Below, one piece after another: positions 57,991 through 64,000 of a stretch of DNA of 64,000 nt (positions within the stretch are counted from its first letter, which is position 1; each line of letters starts with the position of its first letter). The DNA is from Parietaria judaica (Eukaryota; Streptophyta; Magnoliopsida; Rosales; Urticaceae). The position numbers and the translations under genes are program-made. The notes beneath the pieces were generated by a model. The model searched no databases, was not told the origin of the DNA, and saw only the letters and a program-made list of their open reading frames with translations. The stretch spans positions 11,082,842 through 11,146,841 of the forward strand of contig OX940861.1 of the NCBI GenBank assembly GCA_954871525.1, read 5' to 3'.

Positions 57991-60900
57991 TTAAGAATAA
58001 TATCTTTTTAGGTGTTGGGTGTTCCAACTTCGGAGGACTTTTAGTCCGTTCGAATTGATGAGTTTGTACACGCCGGGTTTCACTATTTCGGACACAATGT
58101 AGGGTCCTTCCCAGTTTATCCCCAGCTTTCCAGCGTTTAATTCCAAGGTGTTTTGAAACACCTTGCGAAGTACCAAGTCTCCTACTTTGAACGAACGAGG
58201 TCGAACTTTCGAGTTGTAGTATCTTTCAATTACCCTTTGGTAGTTGACGATCCTACTCAAAGCTCTTTCTTTTCGTTCTTCGATGTAATCGAGTTGGTCT
58301 TTTAACATTTTTTCGTTTTCGTCCGGTTGATCTGGACAAAATTCTCGTCTTAAGCTTAGGGATTCTGCTTCGGCTGGTACCATTGCCTCGGATCCGTATA
58401 CCAACGCAAAGGGTACCCTCGGCGAGGTGTGGTTCGATATGCCCAGAGCACCCCGTTTAACTCTTCGGGCCATCTCCCTTTCTTGCTATCTAGTCTTTTT
58501 TTGATCCCGTCGATTATCGTTCGGTTTGCCACTTCGGAGTGTCCGTTTCCTTGTGGGTATCTCGGGGTCGAGGTGTTAAGGGAGATTCCTTGTGTGGCGC
58601 AGAAATTTTTAAACCTGCTTGAGATGAATTGTGGCCCGTTATCTGCAATGATCTCCTTCGGGAGCCCGTATCTGCAGATTATGTTCTTCCACACGAAATT
58701 TTCCGCGTCTACATCTTTTATGTGTGCATAGGCCTTGGCTTCTACCCACTTCGTGAAGTAGTCGGTTGCTATTAGTAAGAATCTTGTTAATCCTTTTGCC
58801 GCCGGCATTGGTCCGACGATATCCATCGACCATTTTATGAACGGGTATGGCACCGTGACCGAGGACAACTTTAATGCGGGTTGCCTAATTGTAGGTGCGT
58901 GCTTTTGACATGCATCACATTTTCGTACGTGCGCTTCGCTATCCCTCAGCATTGTGGGCCAGAAGAATCCCTGTCTTTTGATTTTGTTAGCCAAAGACCT
59001 TCCTCCGGAATGGTTTCCGCAACTTCCCTCGTGTACTTCGCGGATGACATCCTTTGCCTCATCCTCTCCCAAGCATTTGAGGTATGGTCCGCTGAAACTT
59101 CGTTTATAAAGCGTGTCATTTATTAGGCAGAATCTTGAGCTTTTGGCCCTCAATTTCCTGGCTTCTTGCCGATCCCGGGGTGTTTCGTCACCACGTAGGA
59201 ATCTGATTACTGGAGTCCTACAGTCTTCCGGGCTGAGTTCGATGTTGTGCACCGTTAAGTCGATGCTTGGTGCATCTATGGTTTCTACCGGGATGATGCG
59301 TTTCACTTCGGGGTCCGAGGTGGATGCCAAACCTGCCAGTGCGTCGGCCTGTGCGTTTTCGCTTCTCGGGATCTGGTCTATCTCGACCTTTCCGAACATT
59401 TTGATCAGTTGGTTTACCACGATTAAGTAGGCACTCATTCTTTGGTCTTTTGCCTCGTATTCCCCCGCTATCTGGCTTGTAACCAACTTTGAATCGGAGT
59501 AGACTTTGACGTTCCGTGCTCCCACCGCCCGTGCTAGTTTTAGGCCGGCGATTAGGGCTTCGTATTCGGCCTCGTTGTTTGACGCCTTGAAATTGAGGCG
59601 GAAGGACTGTTCTATCACCTCGCCACTTGGGGTTACGAGGTGGATTCCTACGCCTGATCCGTTTTGGTTTGACGATCCGTCTACTTTTACTGTCCATGCT
59701 TCGTCGGCTGACTCGTCTTCGGGTTTCTCGGTGTTAAGTTCTACAATGAAATCGGCTAGGACTTGCGATTTAGCGCACGTCCTTATTTTGTATTCGATGT
59801 CGAATTCACTGAGTTCTATTGCCCATTTGGTCAATCTTCCGGATTGGTTTGGACTGTGTAGCACTGATCGCAGTGGCTGCAGCGTCATTACGATGATGGT
59901 GTGTGCTTGAAAATATGGTCTCAACTTTCTCGCCGCCGTGATGAGGGCGAGTGCCACCTTCTCCATGGTAGGACATCGGATCTCCGCGTCTTCTAAGGAC
60001 TTACTGGTGTAGAAGATGGGCTTCTGATCACCTCGGTCCTCTCTGACGAGTACGCTGGTTACCGCGTAGGCTGTTACTGCGAGGTAGACTAAGAGTGGTT
60101 CGCCGATAACCGGGCTGACCAGTATTGGTGGGGTAGACAAATATCTTTTTAATTCTTGGAAAGCTTGTTCGCATTCGTTCGTCCACTCAAATTTTTTATT
60201 TCCCTTCAGCATTTTGTAGAAGGGAAGGCATTTGTCGGTTGATCGCGAGATGAATCGGTTTAATGCTGCGATCCGCCCCGTGAGCCTTTGAACCTCTTTT
60301 ACGCTGCGAGGTGAGGGCATTTTTAACAGAGCGTTTATCTGATCTGGGTTTGCCTCTATGCCACGTTGTGTAACGAGGTATCCTAGGAACTTTCCTGATG
60401 ACACCCCGAATGAGCATTTAGAGGGGTTTAGCTTCATTTGATACTTTTTCAGCATCTCGAAGCATTGTTCGAGGTGAGCGATGTGATCTTCTGATCGCTT
60501 GGATTTGACCAACATGTCGTCTATGTAGACTTCCATGGTTCTACCGAGAAAATCCGAGAACATTTTGTTCACGAGTCTTTGGTAGGTGGCCCCTGCGTTT
60601 TTCAGCCCGAAGGGCATTACTTTGTAGCAGTAGATTCCCCGTTCAGTTATGAACGAAGTTTTTTCTTGGTCGTCGGGATGCATCAGAATCTGATTGTAAC
60701 CAGAGAAGGCGTCCATGAAAGAAAGCAGCTCATGCCCGCATGTAGCCTCGACAAGCCTGTCGATGTGCGGGAGTGGGAAGCTGTCCTTAGGGCAGGCCTT
60801 ATTTAGGTCGGTAAAATCGATGCACACCCTCCATTTCCCGCTCTTTTTCTTGACTACGACTGTGTTTGCCAGCCAATCTGGGTATCTAACCTCGCGGATT

Positions 60901-61259
60901 GATCCCGTTTTGAGTAGCCTTTCGACCTCTTCGTTCACCGCCTTGGAGCGATCTGGGGCCAGTTTTCTTCTCTTCTGCTTGATCGGTTTGAAGCTTGGGT
61001 CAACATTGAGTTGATGCGAGATGATTTCCAGACTGATCCCTGGCATGTCTTCATGGGACCAGGCGAAGCATTCTTTGTTCTTTTTCAAGAACTTGATGAG
61101 TTGTTTGAGTGTTTCGCCCTTCAACTCGCTCCCGATACCAAAGGTGTTTTCGGGATTTTTGTCGTCAATGGGGATTTGTCGCACCATCTCGACTGTTGGG
61201 GACTCGTTTTCTTCTTCCGAAGTGTTTTTCACCTCGTTTATTCGGAGATGCTGTAATTG
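57991..61259 (-). pseudogene. pol of element C: reverse transcriptase, two RNase H domains, integrase (one frameshift)
   Basis: Copies element RNA into DNA and integrates it. The first segment, ending at 58356, holds in order the reverse transcriptase (WRVCIDFTDLNKACPKDSFP, catalytic YIDDML), a first RNase H (YTSKSLEDAE onward), a second archaeal-type RNase H (VDGSSNQNG, NNEAEYEAL, YSDSKLV, AQADALAG) and integrase with a His/Cys zinc part (CDACQKH), core motifs MDIVGP, ADNGPQF and GNGHSEVAN. A frameshift near 58425-58470 moves the integrase C-terminus to another frame ending LKRYYS at 57991. There is no chromodomain. The frame is continuous with gag-protease across one TAA at 61260-61262. The first in-frame ATG is 25 codons after that stop (61185-61187). 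All catalytic residues seen are intact. Confidence 0.88.
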
Positions 61260-63738
61260 TTATGCTTGATTTACTGTACTCTGTTTGGCAAGCAAAAAGC
61301 TATTCATGTAGCATCTCAGCGCCATGGCTTGGTCACCTCGGATCTCTTTGATCCCTTCGTCGCTCGGGAATTGTAAACTTTGGTGATACGTAGAGGGCAC
61401 TGCTCTCATGGCGTGCAGCCATGGTCTTCCTAGGATCGCATTGTAGGGCGACGGGCAGTCTATGATCATGAACTTGGTTGTGACGTTCACGCCTCCTGCC
61501 ATTATGGGAAGTTTGATCTCCCCGACGGTGTTGACGGAGTGGCCGCTAAACCCGGTGAGAGGCAATGTTTCCCTGTTTATGTCCTCGGGCCTTATTTTCA
61601 TTTGGCTCAGGGTTGATAGGAAAATTACGTCTGCGGAACTTCCGTTATCGATGAGGATCCTTTTGGTTTCCCAGTTTGCGATGTTGAGAGTTATGACTAA
61701 CGCATCGTCGTGCGGTCCTGGGAGCTCCCGAGCTTCGCTTTCCTTAAACGTGATGAGGGCTTCGGGTCCCTGAAAAATTTGGCGGGGTGCGTCTGATTGG
61801 AGCTTTCGCTGGTAGGCTTTGATCGAGTTAACTGAGGGCTTGCAAAGCTGAGATCCTCCCATTATCACGTTGATGACATGGGACGTTTTCTCTTGGCCAT
61901 CATTTTCGACCTCGTTGACTTGCTTCCCCTTCTTTTCGAATGGGGTGTCGGGGACTTCCCCAAATTGGGGAGCTCGGTTCTTCTTGTGCTTCCTCTTTTT
62001 CGAGGTTGCCGGGTCGCCATCCGGGCTTACGCTTCCCTGCAACTTTGGGTTTAGGGCCTCGATGTCGAGGTCGCTCATTTCGCCTCGTTCCAACTTTTCC
62101 GCCAGGGCCTTCTGCAACTTGCGGCATTGGGCCGTTGCGTGTCCGAACACCTTGTGGAATTTACAGTAGGCTTTCGGGTCTTTCGGCCACGGATCTGCCT
62201 GTGTTGTTGTGCCGCCGCCTTGGGCCATGTTGACCTCGTCTTTCTCCGAGTTCATTACGTAACCCGGGGGTAGGTTGCTTCGCTTAGGTTGGGGTGCATT
62301 ACCTCGGTGGGGCCCAGATCCTCTGTTGTGGCCGGAGTCCCGTGGCGGTCTCGGGTTGTTGAACTTAGGCGTTGCCGGAGTTGGGTCGAATTTCGCGGCG
62401 AGGACTGCTCGCTCCTCTTCGACTCGAATCCAATTTCCCCCGCGATGCATCACGTCCTCGATCGAGGTATAACGGTTCACGCAGATATCCTGCCTGAATT
62501 TTGATTTATACCACAGTCCTGCGGTCAGGGCCGCAATTGCTGTTTCGTCGCTTACTCCGTTAAGGCGTGATAGCACGTCCTTGAATCTGGCTATGAAGTT
62601 CCGCAGTGGCTCATCTTTCGTTTGTTGCAGTGCGTAAAGCTGCGCCACCGTGGTCTCCGTCTCGATGAACATAGAGAAATGCTTCAGGAAAAGTGTTGTC
62701 AGCTGATCGAACGAGCTGATTGTGGCTGGTTGCAGCCTTGAGAACCAATCGAGTGCATTCTGCACGAGGTGCTCGGCGAATATCTGGCAGTATCCCGCAT
62801 CTCGTTGGTGAGGCTGGAGATCGGCTCTCCCCATCGCGATGTAGAACGCCCGGAGATATGCTCTCGGATCGGTCTTTCCGTCGTAACGTGGGATGTTGAC
62901 CCTTCCCACGTCTCTGATTTTCTCGTTGATGATCAGCGAGGTGAATGGTGTGCTCGTGGATTCTTGAACCAGTCGATCTATTTCTGGAGCCGCCGAGGTG
63001 GCGTGATGAACTTTTGAGCTCACTGCTTTCACCTCGGACTGCACCTTTTCCATCATGGATTCAAGTCCTCTGAGCCATGTCGGGAACGGCGAATCGGGAT
63101 TGTAAGCGAAAGGATTGTCCTTGTCGTTGCGAGTGGCATCATGTCGGGCCTCAGGGGGTGTCTCATCCCGGATGCGGATCGGATTGGTCATTTCGTTCCC
63201 GATCCGCGCATAGCCCGGGTGTAATGGCGCCTGTGGGGCTTGCATTTCGGCACTCCGATTCATTCTTGGAGGGGTTCGGAATCCGAGATCATCGGGTTGG
63301 TTCGGTGCATCATAGTTGGATTGGATTGATCCCAATCCGGTGTCAGGGTGTCTGGTCGAGGTGCGGTCGATTGCGACCCCGTGATCTGCAGGCCCTTGTG
63401 AGTCCGTGGTGGGATTTTGTCCACCTGTTATGCCCGGGGTGTTTTCCACCTCGGTCGTTCCTCGAGTGACCTGGATTCCGGAAAAAATCTAGAGTCCTTC
63501 CTCGTCCGAGATCTCTCCGAGGTGCTGTCGAAGATTGGGCTTTCATCGAGCTGACCGCTTCGGTTAATGTTCCTTCGATTTGGGATTGCTTCTGGGTGAG
63601 GTTTTCCAATTTGGTTTGGAAATCCTTTCTCGACTCGGTGTTTTCTTCGAGTTGTTTGAGGATTGTCTCCAACATGGCTTTTACGGCGTAGTCCGCCGCG
63701 GTCTTCGAGGGGTTTCCGCTGGATCCTCTGCTAGCCAT
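61260..63738 (-). pseudogene. gag-protease of element C (one frameshift)
   Basis: Capsid precursor plus aspartic protease. ATG at 63736-63738 opens MASRGSSGNPSK and a coiled N-terminus. A frameshift at about 63450-63490 leads to the main frame, which ends TAA at 61260-61262. It contains the retrotransposon gag domain (IPRYDGKTDPRAYLRAFYIA, LDWFSRLQ, FLKHFSMFIETETT), a zinc knuckle variant (CKFHKVFGHATAQC), a basic linker (KKRKHKKNR) and a protease with ILIDNGSSADVIF and ILGRPWLHAM. The active-site triad is DNG rather than DTG, the usual variant in this lineage. Apart from the shift the frame is clean, indicating a young copy. Confidence 0.88.
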
Positions 63739-63787
63739 TTGCCTTCTTGTTTGCCGGGAACTTGGTTGGGTAGGAATCTATAAAGAT

Positions 63788-63805
63788 TTCCCACAGACGG
63801 CGCCA
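63788..63805 (-). promoter_or_regulatory. Primer binding site of element C
   Basis: Three bases inside the LTR, the minus strand reads TGGCGCCGTCTGTGGGAA. The first nine bases match the complement of the 3' end of plant tRNA-Asp; the rest does not, so the tRNA is uncertain. Confidence 0.75.
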
Positions 63806-63808
63806 AAC

Positions 63809-64000
63809 TGTTGATGTGAATAATCACGACCAACTGTCACAAAGTGATAGCACTCTGTTTATGATGAATAGGACGATGGATCTTAATTATCCGAGATAAA
63901 ACCCACTTCGGTGAATAAAATTACGAGATGACAATTTGGTAAAGAGTTGATCGATAATAAGGAATTTGTATGTTTGATTGATAGTAAAGTGAATACAGAG
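63809..64000 (-). mobile_element. 5' LTR of element C, partial
   Basis: It repeats 53819-54010 with no difference that I can see over 192 bp and runs off the window end. That is further sign of a recent insertion. Confidence 0.9.

Larger units (their letters stand above)
53819..64000 (-). mobile_element. Element C: nearly intact Tat-lineage Ty3/gypsy retrotransposon, 5' LTR cut by window end
   Basis: The left LTR (53819-54490, the 3' LTR in element sense) and the right LTR (from 63809) are the same sequence over the 192 bp visible. Between them, on the minus strand: primer site, gag-protease, pol with two RNase H domains and integrase, the conserved motif, and a plus-strand antisense gene before the polypurine tract. 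Only two frameshifts interrupt gag-pol, so it is recent. It is inserted in the interior of a family-D element. Its full length would be about 10.7 kb if the right LTR is also 672 bp. Confidence 0.9.

Overview
The window is nuclear DNA of a flowering plant, most likely a eudicot. The evidence is four intron-containing plant genes with GT-AG introns, AT-rich intergenic DNA with microsatellites, and nested LTR retrotransposons of plant type. I cannot name the species.

Layout: (1) 1-12724 is a decayed Tat-lineage Ty3/gypsy element ('A', + strand). It has gag, a pol remnant with two RNase H domains, a spliced antisense gene and a 3' LTR, and it was invaded twice by one long-LTR family ('D'): a truncated inverted LTR at 893-2674 and a perfect solo LTR with target duplication at 5795-8494. 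(2) 12725-31050 is genic: an atypical NAC factor (14050-15599), a RHG1A/MBR-type RING-H2 E3 ligase (24256-26975) and a SPATULA-like bHLH (29545-31050), separated by MITE-like and hAT-like repeats. (3) 31051-40121 is repeat-rich intergenic DNA. It holds two LINE 3' fragments, one of them interrupted by a solo LTR and a MITE, and hAT-like elements with CGATAA-rich ends. (4) 40305-44822 is a complete, young, non-autonomous LTR element ('B', - strand) made largely of tandem arrays. (5) 45737-48162 is an At1g01540-type membrane receptor-like kinase. (6) 49640-64000 is a fold-back MITE, a family-D element with a tRNA-Met primer site (50387-53818), and, inserted into it, a nearly intact Tat element ('C', - strand, 53819 to beyond the window end) with gag-protease, pol and a plus-strand antisense gene.

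The four host genes are unrelated regulators and form no operon-like unit. All four keep intact reading frames and splice sites and look functional.

The most interesting signals are in the Tat-type elements. Elements A, B and C each carry a hairpin directly upstream of the polypurine tract; its sequence differs between them but its pairing is kept, and B has a second copy. A, B and C also share a roughly 47-bp ACGTAG-flanked motif that sits between pol and the antisense gene in A and C but inside the LTR in B. In C, gag-protease and pol are in one frame, separated by a single TAA in a tobamovirus-like readthrough context (TAA CAA TTA). B encodes a 9-residue repeat protein just after its primer site.
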